Assembly (NCBI RefSeq): GCF_019393635.1
Contig: NC_057863.1
Location: 622,785,791 to 622,849,790, forward strand
Source of the DNA: Dromiciops gliroides
Taxonomy: Eukaryota > Chordata > Mammalia > Microbiotheria > Microbiotheriidae
Reading direction: 5' to 3'
Length of the DNA: 64,000 nucleotides
Below are positions 41,078 through 51,714 of the stretch, one piece after another. The position numbers and the translations under genes were made by a program. The stretch's first letter is position 1. Each line of letters opens with the position of its first letter. A model generated the notes under the pieces. It saw nothing but the letters and a program-made list of their open reading frames with translations, was not told the origin of the DNA and made no database searches.

Positions 41078-41245
41078 GGGCAGCTGGGTGGCGCAGTGGA
41101 TAAAGCCCCAGCCCTGGATTCAGGAGTACCTGAGTTCAAATCCAGCCTCAGACACTTGACATTTACTAGCTGTGTGACTCTGGGCAAGTCACTTAACCCT
41201 CATTGCCCCACCAAAAAAACAAAAAACAAAATTAAAAAAAAAAAA
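41078..41245 (+). mobile_element. WSINE1-type SINE with 17-bp target-site duplication
   Basis: GAAATGTGTTAACCTGG at 41061-41077 and 41246-41262, perfect, so a fairly young insertion. Confidence 0.95.
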
Positions 41246-41474
41246 GAAATGTGTTAACCTGGATTCCTCCTCTCCTTTTATTTATTCTATCTTTACTAGC
41301 AGCCCAAGGAAGGGCAAATTCCAAGCTGGAATCTGTCAAATACTGTCCAAAGTGAGCCAGTCAGCATTTATTAAGTGCTTACTATATGCCTAGCAGTAGA
41401 ATTTGAACAGAATCATAAGAGACTGAAGGGGCAGAGCATTCCAGGCATGAGGAATAACCACCCAGACAGACTTT

Positions 41475-41618
41475 TTTTTTTTGGTGAGGCAATTGGGGTT
41501 AAGTGACTTGCCCAGGGTCACACAGCTAGTAAGTGTTAAGTGTCTGAGGTCAAATTTGAACTCAGGTCCTCCTGAATCCAGGGTCGGTGCTCTATCCACT
41601 GCACCACCTAGCTGCCCC
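41475..41618 (-). mobile_element. WSINE1-type SINE
   Basis: Flanks CAGACAGACTTTT and CAGCCAGACTTTT mark the target site. Confidence 0.92.
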
Positions 41619-41949
41619 CAGCCAGACTTTTAATAAAAGGGAAAGGCACTATTTCAATTTTTTTTTTATCTAGAAGTATAATGGGTTGCCTTGGGAGACA
41701 GTGAGCTCTTTGAAAGCTATTAACAAAACCATAAGACAGAAGGAAATTGCTACTAAATGGAAGGATGGCTCCCAAATCTAGTTTTGGAGACAGAGAGAAA
41801 AGGGAGTTGGTTTTATTGTGCACAAAGAGGCAAAGGGTTTAGATGACTTTTTGTAGGAGATTGACTCATGAAGAAAGGAATGGGAATTGTGACAGGATAG
41901 CTAGGGTGGATACAGCTGGCTCAAGTGAAGGTTTTTAAAGCATAGCGAG

Positions 41950-42565
41950 CTACTACGTCTATATCCAAAAGAGATCATAAAAAAGAGAAAAGGACCCACA
42001 TGTACAAAATATTTATAGCTGCTCTTTTTGTAGTGGCAAAGAATTGGAAATTGAGGGAATGCCCATCAGCTGGGGAATGGCTGAACAAGTTGTGGTATAT
42101 GAATGGAATGGAATGCTATTGTGCTGTAAGAAAGGATGAGCGGGCAGATTTCAGAAAAACCTAGGAAGACTTTAAGTGGACTGATGCTGACTGAGAGGAG
42201 CAGAACCAGGAGAACATTGTACACAGCAACAGCAACACTGTGATGAAGAATTGTGAATGACTTAACTATTCACAGCAATACAATGATCCAAGATGGTCCC
42301 AAAGGACTAATGATGAAGCATATTATCGACTTCCAAAGAAAGAACTGATATTGATGGAACACAGACTAAATGAAGCATGCTATTTTTTCCCTTTCATTTT
42401 TTCCCTTTATTCAGGTTTTCTTATACAAAGTGAGTGATAATTGTGATGTTTTGCATGATTGCACATGTATAGCCTATGTCTTATTGGGAGCAGGGAGCGA
42501 AGGGAGGAAGGGCAAAATTTGGAACTCAAATAAAAATATTTATTATTTTAAAAAATAAATAAAAG
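41950..42565 (+). mobile_element. L1 LINE 3' end
   Basis: AAAGAGATCATAAAAAAGAG, GTGGCAAAGAATTGGAAATT, CAGAACCAGGAGAACATTGT, then 3' UTR ending CAAATAAAAATATTTATT. Same family as the intron 1 L1. Degenerate coding. Confidence 0.8.
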
Positions 42566-43609
42566 ATGGATGTTTCCAGCTTTATTGGCCATTTCACGAG
42601 TTTGAGAGTTCTTGGGTTGGTTGTAGCTGCCTGATAGCAAGTGTTTCTTGCAACTACACCACTTCCCAGAGGAGATGACCACTCCAGCAGGATGCTGGGG
42701 CTAAAAAGACTAAGAAAGCCCATGACCTGTGCTGGCTAGCCAGAAGATCTGGACTTTGTTCAAATTGTACAGCTACAAGGTGAAAGCACAAATTTGTCCT
42801 CCAAAGTGTTCTTTACCTCTTGGGAGAGTATGGGTATGATGGGTTATTATTATTATTTTCAAGTATTTGTCAATGCACGTCTTTCTTTTTCAACTGAGTA
42901 AGTAAATAGCTGTTCTATTACTACTATGCACTTTGTCCACTGAGTATCTTCTCTAGAAGGGACTCTTTTTAACACAAACCCAAGACATGAGCCATAGTTA
43001 AGCTCTGCTGTACCCATTCTCCCAGGAATTCCTAAATAAAGGCATAATGAACCAGAGTTTGAGAAAAGTCTCATTTCCTCTATTTGGGATCAGACTCCTC
43101 AAGGACTGAACCCCAGAGTCCAAAGCAAGAGCCACTTATGGAAGGGGATCCCACCTGGTTTGAAGGTAACATAAACATCTGAATGTGTTTGTAGACAATG
43201 GGGAAAGAGCTGGTAGATAACTCCAAATCCTATTATCTCCCTCCATTTCTTCTTCCTCTTTTGTTATCTCATCTTTACCTTCTTCCTTCCTGAAGAAAGG
43301 TATGCTTCAGAGAGGAACAAACAGAGGGCTCCCTGGGGAAAGGGCTAGTAAATGCCTGAGGCAGGATTTGAATTTAGGTCTTCATGACTCCTGTGTCTAG
43401 AGCCCTATGCACTATGCCACCTAGATTAGATGACCCCACAGATCCCTTCCAACCTGGGATTCTATGACATTTCTTGCTATTTGAGGAATTGGAGAATGAT
43501 AGACCAGATAGAGGCAGAGAGTCCACCGAGGAGATGATTATCATAATCTTGACAAGAAGGACTGTCCTACAGTGATGGCAATTGGGGGATGGGGGTGGTG
43601 GTGGTGGTA

Positions 43610-44155
43610 GAGATGTGACAGTCTTCTTACTTAGACAACACCCAGAGTACTGTATTCAGCACTGGGAACCACATTTTAGGGGGCACATTGACCAGGTGGA
43701 GATCATTCAAAGAAGGGTCAATCGGTCAACATTTATTAAGTGCCTACTATGTGCCAGGCACTGAAACTAAGTGCTAGGGATGCAAATAGAAGGATGACTG
43801 AGATGATGAGGGAATTGAAAACCAAGACCTAGAAGGAGCAATTGAAGGAATTAGGACTGTCTAGCCTGGAGAAGACTGATCAGGAACGAGATTACAGATT
43901 TCAAGTCTCCTCAGGGTTGTCAGATGGGAAAGGAATTAGCCAGGTTCTGCATTGGGCTCAGAGGGCAGATCTAGGAACAGTGGGAATAGGGGCTAAGGGG
44001 AAGAGGGAAAACATTTCTAACAATATCCAGAGGTAAATTGGTTTGTCTTATAGAACAGAAGATTTTCTAACAGGGGCTGGATGTTGTAGAAGGGATTCCT
44101 CTTCAGAAAGGGGCTGGACTGCATGGTCTCCCAGGACTCTTCCTACTGCCAAATT
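43610..44155 (+). mobile_element. CR1/L3-type LINE fragment
   Basis: Nucleotides GTCTAGCCTGGAGAAGACTG with translated ELGLSSLEK match the end of CR1/L3 ORF2 and its 3' region, ending in GGTCTCCCAGGACTCTTCC. An unrelated short repeat (43725-43790, TTTATTAAGTGCCTACTATG) interrupts it. Confidence 0.65.
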
Positions 44156-44224
44156 GCAAAATGAATTATTTTTCCATGTCTTCCTCCTGCATTCCTCTTT
44201 TTTCTTCCACTCACTGATCAAACT

Positions 44225-44640
44225 CCTCATTTTTCTTACCCCTCCCCCACCTCAATCTCTGGTTCCTCCTCCCTTCCTCCTCCTTCTTCTTCTTTTCTCT
44301 CTCTCTCTCCCTGGTTCTTCCCTTTATTTTTTTACCTTGCCTCTCCCTTCCCTTAACTTTTACTCTTCTCCAACCTACCTAATGCTTCCCCTCCCTCCTC
44401 TATGATCTCTTATTTCCAAGCCGAAGGTTCCTCCTCTCTCCCTCCTCCCTCCTCTCCAGCCCCTCCCTTTTTCGCCCTCTGCCCCTCCATTTCTTCTCTG
44501 ACCCCTCCCTGCTCCTTTCTGTCTCCTCTCCCTCTTTTCTAGCCCCTCCCTCTCTAGCACCCCCTACACTAGTCCCTCCCATTCTTTTCTCTGACTCCTC
44601 CTCTTTCTTCCTCTTTCCCTATCCATTTAGCTACCCCGAC
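44225..44640 (+). repeat. Pyrimidine-rich tract upstream of KIAA2013
   Basis: Repeated TCCTCTCCCTCCTCC and CCCCTCCCTTTT blocks leading into the CpG island; possibly part of the proximal promoter. Confidence 0.75.
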
Positions 44641-44697
44641 CCCTCCCACCCTTGTCCTCAAGCTTTCCCAACCCGTCGCAAAAAGCTCGGCTTCAGG

Positions 44698-44850
44698 ATG
44701 CCTTCCGAAGGCGCTTTCCGGCAGGGGCCGGGCCGGGCCGAGCGGAGGTCCTTGCTGGAGAGCGAGCGTTGTCGGAGATTGCGTATAGCGCCAAGCGGAA
44801 GCCGAAGGCGTCGATGGCGTCTGCGCAGAGCGTCGAGCGGAAGCTGAAGG
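44698..44850 (+). other. Upstream ORF 1 in the KIAA2013 leader
   Basis: ATG at 44698 with A at -3 opens a frame of 50 codons (start MPSEGAFRQGPG) that stops at 44848-44850 inside the 42-bp repeat. Relevant only if transcription starts upstream of it. Confidence 0.4.
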
Positions 44851-44962
44851 CGACGGCGGCGGCTGCGCAGAGCGGCGGGCGGAAGCTGCGGCCGTCGACG
44901 GCGGCTGCGCTGAGGGACGGGCGGAAGCTGCGGGCGGCGGCGGCGGCGGCGGTGGCCGGGAG
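44795..44962 (+). repeat. 42-bp tandem repeat, four copies, in the KIAA2013 leader
   Basis: Copies begin with GCGGAAG at 44795, 44837, 44879 and 44921, exactly 42 bp apart. Divergence increases toward the last copy, which dissolves into GGC repeats. The first two copies contain TGCGCAGAGCG and the third TGCGCTGAGGG. The unit is a multiple of three, so the open frame through it shows a 14-residue periodicity. Confidence 0.85.
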
Positions 44963-45050
44963 CGGCCCGGCAGCGGCCCGATGTGGCTGCAGCAGCGGCT
45001 CAAGGGGCTGCCGGGGCTGCTGTCCAGTAGCTGGGCCCGCCGCGTGCTAG
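44814..45050 (+). other. Upstream ORF 2 overlapping the KIAA2013 start
   Basis: ATG at 44814 reads through the 42-bp repeats (RKLKATAAAAQSGG, RKLRPSTAAALRDG, RKLRAAAAAAVAGS) and past the KIAA2013 ATG in another frame, ending at 45050. It could reduce initiation at 44981; no evidence that the peptide is made. Confidence 0.35.
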
Positions 45051-46106
45051 GGCTGCTGGGCTTCGTGCTGCTGCTCTGGTGGTACGTGGGTGGGCAGGCG
45101 AGGCGGACGGGTTCCGGGGCCGGGTCGGGCCTGCACCTGCTGCCCTGGAGCTCGGGCCCCGGCGAGCCTCGCGCCGCGGCGCCGCAGGCCTGCGTGGAGG
45201 CGGCCACCCGCTCGTGGCAGTCGCTGCAAGAGCGCGGCGAGGCGGTGCCGCTGAGCGCCCGGGCTCCCGACGGCGCCGCGGCCGCGGCCGCGGAGTCCGC
45301 CCCGGCCCCGCCGCCCGCCCTGGTAGGCAACGGCTTCCTGGCCCTGGACGTGAGCCGCAACCGGCTGTGGGTGACGCCCGGCGAGCGGCAGCCGCCCGTG
45401 GCCCCGGAGCTGGCGCCCTTCGTGCAGCTGCGGCCGCTGAGCGCGCAGGCCGAGGCGGGCGCCGCCGCGCTGCTGCTGCGCCAGGGCCTGGTGCGCCGCG
45501 TGCGCTGCCTGCAGCCGCCCGAGCCGCCGCCCGGGGCCGGGGCCGGGGCCGGGGCCGGGGCCGGAGGGGCCGCGGGCGGCGGGGGCCCGGCGGCGCCGGC
45601 GGGGCCGGGGGCCCAGTGCGTGCTGCTGCAGGAGGACTTCTTGGCGCACCGCGCGCGTCCCCACCTCTACGTGCAGCGCATCCACATCCACAACCCCACG
45701 GAGCGCGTGGCCGCGCTCTGGACCGTGGCGCCCACTCCCAGGCCGCCCCTCAAGACCTTCACCAGCACCCTGGAGAAGGCCGGCGACCACCAGTTCCTGC
45801 TCCACTCGGGACACTCGCCCCCGCTACCCAACGGCAAGGTCAACCTGGTGGTGGTGGCTGCCAAAAAGCTGGTGGATCTGCTCCAGGTGTCCCCCAAGTC
45901 GCTGCTGGACGAGGCCGTGCTGTGGGTGGTTTACATCTCGGAGCCCTTGGACCTGCGGGCCCTGAGGGCCAAGGGGGCTAAGGAGATGAAGGAACTGAAG
46001 ACCCTCCAGGACATGGCTCGGAAGGAGATCTTGGAGCTGATGGAGATCCCCGTGGCCGATCTCCTCCAGGACCATCAGCAGCTCTGGGCCCAGCTCTTCG
46101 CCTCAG
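44981..46106 (+). CDS. KIAA2013: KIAA2013 coding exon 1
   Basis: Codons 1-375 plus one base of codon 376. ATG context is weak (C at -3, T at +4), but the peptide start matches human exactly. Contains the hydrophobic N-terminus, an Ala-rich stretch (about residues 93-106), the GA repeat (185-194), and conserved blocks such as VQRIHIHNPTERVAALWTV and FTSTLEKAGDHQFLLHSG. It ends DHQQLWAQLFASG at donor GTGATT. Confidence 0.96.
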
Positions 46107-49100
46107 GTGATTGTATGGGGGTCCCGGGCTGGGCTGGGCTGGGGGTGGGGCCTCCTGGCAGTCACCCTGTGAGGGTCTGGCGGGTGCGTGGAGCATCTGG
46201 GCAGGGCAGGAGCCAGGGCTGTGTAATTGTGCAATTCCTTCTTAAGAGCCGCGGACCTGGCACTGAGTGTAGAAGTCTCCAAGTTCTATCTAGGTTCAGT
46301 ATCAGGATTTTGCCCTCACTACTGCGGGGACTATGACCCTTATTCCCCGGTAGCCTGGATTACTGCCAACACATGGGGAAAGGTTTTCCCATGTCACTGT
46401 CCAAGAAGCGATTGCAAATCATAGCTGAAGAGTGGACTTTTACTTCATTCTATACAACTGCTGTAAGTTGGCTGCTTTATTTGGCTGCTTTAAGATAGGG
46501 CTGGATACTCCCTAAAATTGAAGGAGACAGGGTTGTGGTGATGTAGGGGACCAGTCATTTGCAGTTTTATGGGGAATGGGAGTTTGGAATAAATTTCGGT
46601 TGTCTTTCTGGGGGTCATGATCAGGACAGCCAAGCAGTGTGGATCTGTTCTGAAACAGTTTTTTTAAGGGTATACCCTGGTACTGGAGGAGAACTGGAAG
46701 GGTTATTTCCAGTATGGGGTGCCTTAGGCCAGGGGCTGATGGCTAAATGTCTTCTGCCCTGGAGAGAAAATCTGGGGCTTTTAGTTAATGGCAAGTTCAA
46801 TATGAGTCAGGACTGTGATGTGGTGGCCCAGCAAGCTAACATGATTTTAGGCTGCATTAAGACAACTGGAGTGTTTAGAATGTGGGAAGTGGTAGTATCC
46901 ATATCGAGTATTTTGTTTAGTTTTAGATGCTGCGTTTTAGGAAGAACATTGAAAAAGAAGTTGGAGGGCATCTACAAAGATCAATTAAAGAAACTGGAGG
47001 TGTCTTGTGGGGAGAAGAGATGATTTAGGAAGGAAATCATAGCTGTTTTCAAGTATTTGAAGAACTTTCATGTGGGAGAGGAATTGCTCTGCTTTGACAG
47101 CAGAGGAGAGATTCAGGAGCAATGGTTAGAAGTAGCAGACAGGGGGCAGCTAGATGGCGCAGTGGATAGAGCACCGGCCCTGGAGTCAGGAGTACCTTAG
47201 TTCAAATCCGGCCTGAGACACTTAACACTTACTAGCTGTGTGACCCTGGGCAAGTCACTTAACTCCAATTGCCTCACTTAAAAAAAAAAAAAAGAAGTAG
47301 CAGACAGAAGATTTAGGTTTGTTGTAAAGAACTCTAGCAGTGACTGTATGGAGTCACAAGGGGCTGAACTTAGAACATAGCAAGTTCCCCATCACAGAGG
47401 CTGTAGAGTAGAGGTTAAATAACCACTTGACAGCATGGATGTAATAGAGAGCATTCTTGTCTGTTGGTCCAGTTAGGTGGCATTTGAGGCATTTCAGTTC
47501 TTAAGATTCAGTGATTGTGTAATCCCTACCCCTAAGTGGACACCTCCTTGTTCCTCCATTCATAGCTCATTTCTTTATTGTTATAGGGGTTGAAATGAAA
47601 AAGATCAATGATGCTCACACACCATCTAGCCTGACTGTCAACTTGACACTGTACTACATGCTGTCCTGCTCACCAGCCCCTCTGCTGAGTCCTACCCTGA
47701 ACCGGTGGGAACGGGAGCAGATGGAGTCAACTCTGAATTATGAAGACCACTGCTTCAGCGGTCATGCAACCATGCACGCAGAGAACCTTTGGCCAGGAAG
47801 GTTGTCTAGTGTTCTCCAGATCCTGCAGCTCTCTGATGTGTGGAAGTTAACACTCCAGAAACGGGGGTGCAAGGGACTGGTGAAGGTGGGGGCCCCGGGG
47901 ATTATGCAAGGAATGGTGCTCAGCTTCGGGGGTCTGCAATTCACGGAAAACCACCTTCAGTTCCAGGCAGATCCTGACGTGCTCCACAACAGCTACATCT
48001 TACACGGGATCCACTATAAGACTGATCACATCAACTTGGCTGTCCTTCTGGATGGGGAGGGGAAGCCATTCCTGCATGTATCTGTCAGGCCCCACAGCCC
48101 ACCCGTCAAGATCTACGCCTGTGAGGCCGGCTGCCTGAACGAGCCTGTGGAACTGACCTCTGAGCCCCAGGGCCACACTTTCCCTGTCATGGTGACCCAG
48201 CCCATCACCCCCCTCCTCTACATCTCCACAGACCTGTTGCACTTGCAAGACCTGAGGCACACCCTGCACCTGAAAGCGATTCTGGCCCATGAGGAGCACA
48301 TGGCTAAACAGTACCCTGGCCTGCCCTTCCTCTTCTGGTTCAGCGTGGCCTCCCTCATCACGTTGTTCCACCTCTTCCTGTTCAAACTCATCTACAATGA
48401 ATACTGTGGGCCCGGAGCCAAGTCGCTCTTCAGGAGTAAGGTATAAAGCTACTCTGTGGTCCCCTGGCTTGTGCTCTGAGGGTGGGGCAGCTGCCGAGGA
48501 GTGATGGGACCTTCTTTCTTCAAGCTGTCCTTCATCCCTCGTGCTTCCTATGCAGGGCACACTAAGGGAGATGGCTGTATTACTTCCTTATTGGCCACAG
48601 ACCACAAAGGGCTCTAAACAGCCGGTGGGAAGGGCAAAGAGATGGCGGTCCGACTCCTAGGTGCCGGTTAATTGGGAGAGCAGTGGACCTTGGAGTCTTC
48701 TGGGATGTCTCCTTCCTGTGGTTTTTATTTGAGGGTGGCACCAATACCCAGCCCCCAGCCTGGTGCAACACCGATGGTCAGAAGGAGGGTGGCACCTCCC
48801 TTGCTGCCTGTCAGAGTTAGACCACCTGTGAGCATCAGGTCCTGTCATGGGGTGGACTGCCTGCCCAGTGAATTGAGCTCTGTTGTTGCCTGATGGCTGC
48901 CCCAGAGAGTAGCCCCCTTTTTCCTGGGGGGGGGGGCATTCTATTTTAGCTGCCCTGTAGCCTCAGGGCCCCCAGAACCACATTTTCACTTGGGCTACTA
49001 ATGGGCGGAGTGGGCCCAAGGGATTAGTGTATCTAGGATGGAATGTGGTTGGAGGGGCCTGAGGGGCAAAGAAGAAAAGGGGTCTGAGCCCCCCTATTGG

Positions 49101-49904
49101 CAGGGAAGAACGTGCTGCAATACAGAGGTCTCCCTGAGCGCTTGTTCCTCCAGTAATAAAGGGGTAGACTTAAGGGGACCCAGAAAAGCCTCAGCTGACC
49201 TTGATTCACGGTGCTGAAAAGGGCAAAGTGTCATCATAACCCCCCGAAAGAGTGGCTTGCTTGATGGCCACCCCAAGTGTGAGGGTAGAGAAAGAAATAG
49301 CTTCTTTCCTGCAGAAATGGAAGCGGTGGCACCAGTCACTTGGAGACTAGTCCCTGTCTCATGGCAGGAGCCCAGATTGAAGAGAGATGTGCGGGTGGCC
49401 TCCTCTGCGCGTCAGAGCAGGCGCTCAGCGTGCATTGCAGGGCCTTTGCTCCCTGCCTACACCCTCCATCCAGGGCCACAAGCTCAGGCTCTCACCATTG
49501 ACTTTCCCCACCCCTGAATTCTTCCTAAGGAATGGCCAGGCAGGCTCAGGCCCTGCTGAGTGTTCCCTGCCTTGAAGCATTGGGTTTAGTTAGTGATGAT
49601 TTCTTTCACCTCTCTCTGCCCAACCTTGCAGGTGACCCTTTCCCAGCCCAGCAAAATACCCTGTGCATCTGCTCTCCTCAGTCCACAGCTGGTGACTGGG
49701 AAAGCTCCTTTCCGTCATTCCTCTGGCACTGCCACCCTAGGCTGGTAGCTATTTGCCAGGTTGAATGTGAGCCAGGGTTGGATGCTGCTCAGAGCTCTGA
49801 TCCATAGCCTGCCTTTCTTGATAGTTCTCTAGCTGTGAGTGGGAGTTGGCGGCCAACAGTAACACCTTGTTTTATTAATTGAACAGGAAGATCCCAGTGT
49901 CTGA
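44981..49904 (+). CDS. KIAA2013: KIAA2013 membrane protein, complete coding region (3 exons, 665 residues)
   Basis: Exons 44981-46106, 47587-48440 and 49887-49904 join in frame into 665 residues; human KIAA2013 is 634 as I remember it. The start is conserved, MWLQQRLKGLPGLLSSSWAR, followed by a hydrophobic segment at about 22-36 (signal peptide or anchor). A second transmembrane segment lies at about 622-644 (LFWFSVASLITLFHLFLFKL), leaving a short tail ending EDPSV. This fits a protein with a large luminal or extracellular part; NLT at 394-396 is a possible N-glycosylation site. Molecular function is not established. Exon 2 is extremely conserved (ENLWPGRLSS, LQKRGCKGLVKVGAPG, FGGLQFTENHLQFQADPDVL). 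Exon 1 is Ala/Gly/Pro-rich and carries a five-copy GGGGCC tract coding Gly-Ala. The gene diverges from PLOD1, as in human. Confidence 0.96.
45533..45562 (+). repeat. (GGGGCC)5 inside KIAA2013 exon 1
   Basis: Five perfect GGGGCC hexamers, read as GGG GCC, coding GAGAGAGAGA at residues 185-194, followed by GGAAGGGG. It lies in a loop that is poorly conserved with human. Confidence 0.95.
46107..46589. other. KIAA2013 intron 1, 5' part
   Basis: GC-rich at the start (GGCTGGGCTGGGCTGG), then ordinary sequence; no repeat or exon recognised. Confidence 0.6.
46590..47420 (+). mobile_element. CR1/L3-type LINE fragment in KIAA2013 intron 1
   Basis: Sequence such as ATAGCTGTTTTCAAGTATTTG and GTGGGAGAGGAATTGCTCTG resembles the 3' part of L3/CR1 elements. 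Interrupted by the SINE at 47143. The long open stretch 46559-47023 within it is not a gene. Confidence 0.55.
47143..47292 (+). mobile_element. WSINE1-type SINE in KIAA2013 intron 1
   Basis: Perfect duplication AGAAGTAGCAGACAG at 47128-47142 and 47293-47307; inserted into a CR1/L3-like fragment. Confidence 0.95.
47587..48440 (+). CDS. KIAA2013: KIAA2013 coding exon 2
   Basis: Acceptor TTGTTATAG. Codon 376 is completed as Gly, giving ...SGVEMKKINDAHTP. Runs to residue 660 (FRSK) at donor GTATAA. Holds the sequon NLT and the C-terminal transmembrane segment. If the donor is not used, translation ends after one further Val at an immediate stop. Confidence 0.96.
48441..49886. other. KIAA2013 intron 2, unique sequence
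   Basis: Unlike the other introns it contains no SINE or LINE that I can recognise. It has a G-run at 48927 and the AATAAA at 49155. It is not excluded that part of it is exonic in a retained-intron transcript. Confidence 0.6.
49155..49160 (+). terminator. Intronic AATAAA in KIAA2013 intron 2
   Basis: AATAAA in CAGTAATAAAGGGG, about 715 nt after the exon 2 donor. Combined with the in-frame stop directly after that donor (K-V-stop), it could support a short transcript without exon 3. Speculative. Confidence 0.3.
49887..49904 (+). CDS. KIAA2013: KIAA2013 coding exon 3 (last five codons and stop)
   Basis: Acceptor ATTGAACAG, then GAA GAT CCC AGT GTC TGA (EDPSV-stop), identical to the human C-terminus. 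The frame from exon 2 is exact. The intron between is 1446 bp. Confidence 0.9.
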   Translation, partial: EDPSV

Positions 49905-50146
49905 GTGAATTAACAGTACCGCTTTCAGCCTCCATTTGCACAAGACACCCAGCACCTGAAATGTCCTGCTGCTGCGAACAAGGGACCTTTTGAAAGCAAC
50001 AACCCTATTGTGCCTTGTTGGGGGAAAACCAGTGACTCGGAAGTGTTTGTGGCTGTTCAGGAATTTTACATTGGAATGAACGAGCGTCACTTTGGGGATG
50101 AGGGGAGGGAGAGAGGCCGTAATGACCTTTTGTAAACTACCACCTT

Positions 50147-50152
50147 AATAAA
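50147..50152 (+). terminator. KIAA2013: KIAA2013 proximal poly(A) signal AATAAA
   Basis: Canonical hexamer 243 nt after the stop codon, in CACCTTAATAAAGTG. Confidence 0.5.
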
Positions 50153-50699
50153 GTGAACCTATTTGGAAATTACTTGAAATTGACCTCACTCCTTCAGCCT
50201 TCCCCCTTTTCTATCTTCTAGGAAGAGACCTCCTTGCCCCCACCCCTATCCCCTGTCCCCTTCCCCTTTTTGGAAATCTCAGCTAGAAAAACTCTTTTTT
50301 CCTAATTTAATGTCTTTTTCCTTGAACGAACTTTTAATTTATTTTTGCTTGGAAATTTTGGATGGTTTCAGCCTCCACTTTAGATAGCAAATCACTGAAA
50401 TGATTTTGGAGCTCTTTGGCCACTGGGAAGCTCAGCTCTGTGTTGCTGGTCTGGTTCATTCAGGGCCCAGTCAGAGGCAGCCTCCACAGGGGCAGAAGGG
50501 TGCACACAGCCTGATTGGAAGATGTAGCATTACTGGGTTAGGTTTGGAAGTACTAACTGTTTCTTAGCCTACAGAGATTTGTGTGCTTTTGTATTTTCTG
50601 GCTGTTTGGGGATGGGCTTGGGAGGGGGAATTATTGGGCTTTCTAGTGACTGATGATTGTTGAGTTTTCAAATACCAAAGCTTTTTTGTTTTGTTTTTA

Positions 50700-50705
50700 A
50701 ATAAA
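50700..50705 (+). terminator. KIAA2013: KIAA2013 distal poly(A) signal AATAAA
   Basis: Canonical hexamer in TTTTTAAATAAAGACC with GT-rich sequence (GTGTTATGTGTGG) about 25-35 nt downstream; the best candidate for the main mRNA end. Confidence 0.6.
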
Positions 50706-50725
50706 GACCTTTCAAATATGTATGG

Positions 50726-51714
50726 CGTCATGTGTTATGTGTGGACAGTACCTGCCTTATGGGCTTTTCACTTCCCCCACTGTCCAAAGTACAGCGTTAG
50801 AAAGACACCTCCCAACAAATGGTTAGTCTAGTCTCGATTCCTTTCTAAGTGGGCCGGGCCACTTGGTTGAATTGGGTCACCCCTTCAGCCCTTTATTTTT
50901 GTGTTTGCTGGTTAGCTTCACTGAATGGGGCTCTGGGTGTGGGTCCTTGTAGCTGACAAAAACAAACAGCTTCTGGGTGGGGTTGGATTCTCTGTGCCCA
51001 GGCAGGTTTTACTGGTATCAGAAGGAGTGTAAGAAGAGAGCACCCTGTGTCCTTTTTAAGTGACCACAGGATAATCTAATAATAGTGTACACTTTGGATA
51101 TAGGTTTGCCAAGCATTTTACATACATTATGTCACTCAGTCGGGGGGGGGGGGAATCCCCATTTTACAGACGAGGAGTCTGAAGCCCAGAGCCACAGTTT
51201 CTGAAGAAGGATTTTAACCCAGCCCACCCTAGCTCTCCAATTGCAGCATTTTGTCTGGTGTGTCACGTTGGCTCTCTGCATGTGTGTTAGCACAGGAGTC
51301 TTTTATGTGACCTCTGAGAGATGGGATTTGAATGACTGCCCTCTCACCTGGAGTGTGGTGGGGAATGTTCACTATTTTCTGTTGCTTCTCTATTCCCAGG
51401 TAGCCTTCTAATTCAAGATTACTGTGAGCAGGTTTCATTTGGAGGAAATTGAGGGTCTAGCCTGCCACAAATGTAATTCCTAAGTACAGATGCCTGTAAA
51501 GTTTGGCACTTAGAAATTGGCTTAGAGCCGACATGTCTGAAGTAACAGTGCCTGGCTCCTAGTAGAAGTTTAATAAATTATTAAATGATGCCTATTAACT
51601 GTGATCTTGGGCGACTCATTTACTCTCTCTGCCTCAGTTTTCTCATCTCTAAATAAGGAATTGGACTAGATGACTTGAGGTCCTTTCTTGTTTTAGATCT
51701 TCAACAATATGATT
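50726..51714. other. Intergenic sequence downstream of KIAA2013
   Basis: Mostly unique; MIR-like pieces near 51080-51250 (CCATTTTACAGACGAGGAG) and 51600-51700 (TCAGTTTTCTCATCTCTAAA). No exon recognised. Confidence 0.6.

Larger units (their letters stand above)
44690..45740 (+). promoter_or_regulatory. KIAA2013: KIAA2013 CpG island covering leader and most of exon 1
   Basis: Very high GC and frequent CpG from about 44690 through exon 1, in contrast to the surrounding AT-richer repeats. No TATA box. An ETS-type core (TTTCCGGC) occurs near 44714-44721. Upstream, 44160-44640 is a long pyrimidine-rich tract. The transcription start cannot be fixed from sequence. Confidence 0.65.
49905..50725 (+). 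other. KIAA2013: KIAA2013 3' UTR with two candidate poly(A) signals
   Basis: Unique sequence downstream of the stop. AATAAA occurs at 50147-50152 and 50700-50705; the second is followed within about 20 nt by TATG and GT-rich sequence typical of a cleavage region. Two mRNA ends differing by about 550 nt are possible. Confidence 0.65.

Noticed and set aside
44569..45814. Long minus-strand and alternate plus-strand open frames across KIAA2013 exon 1 (up to 300 codons)
   Set aside because: High GC removes stop codons in all frames; only the 44981 frame matches a known protein and continues correctly into exon 2.
46559..47023. 154-codon open frame in KIAA2013 intron 1
   Set aside because: Lies in a CR1/L3-like repeat, starts without a gene context, and resembles no protein.
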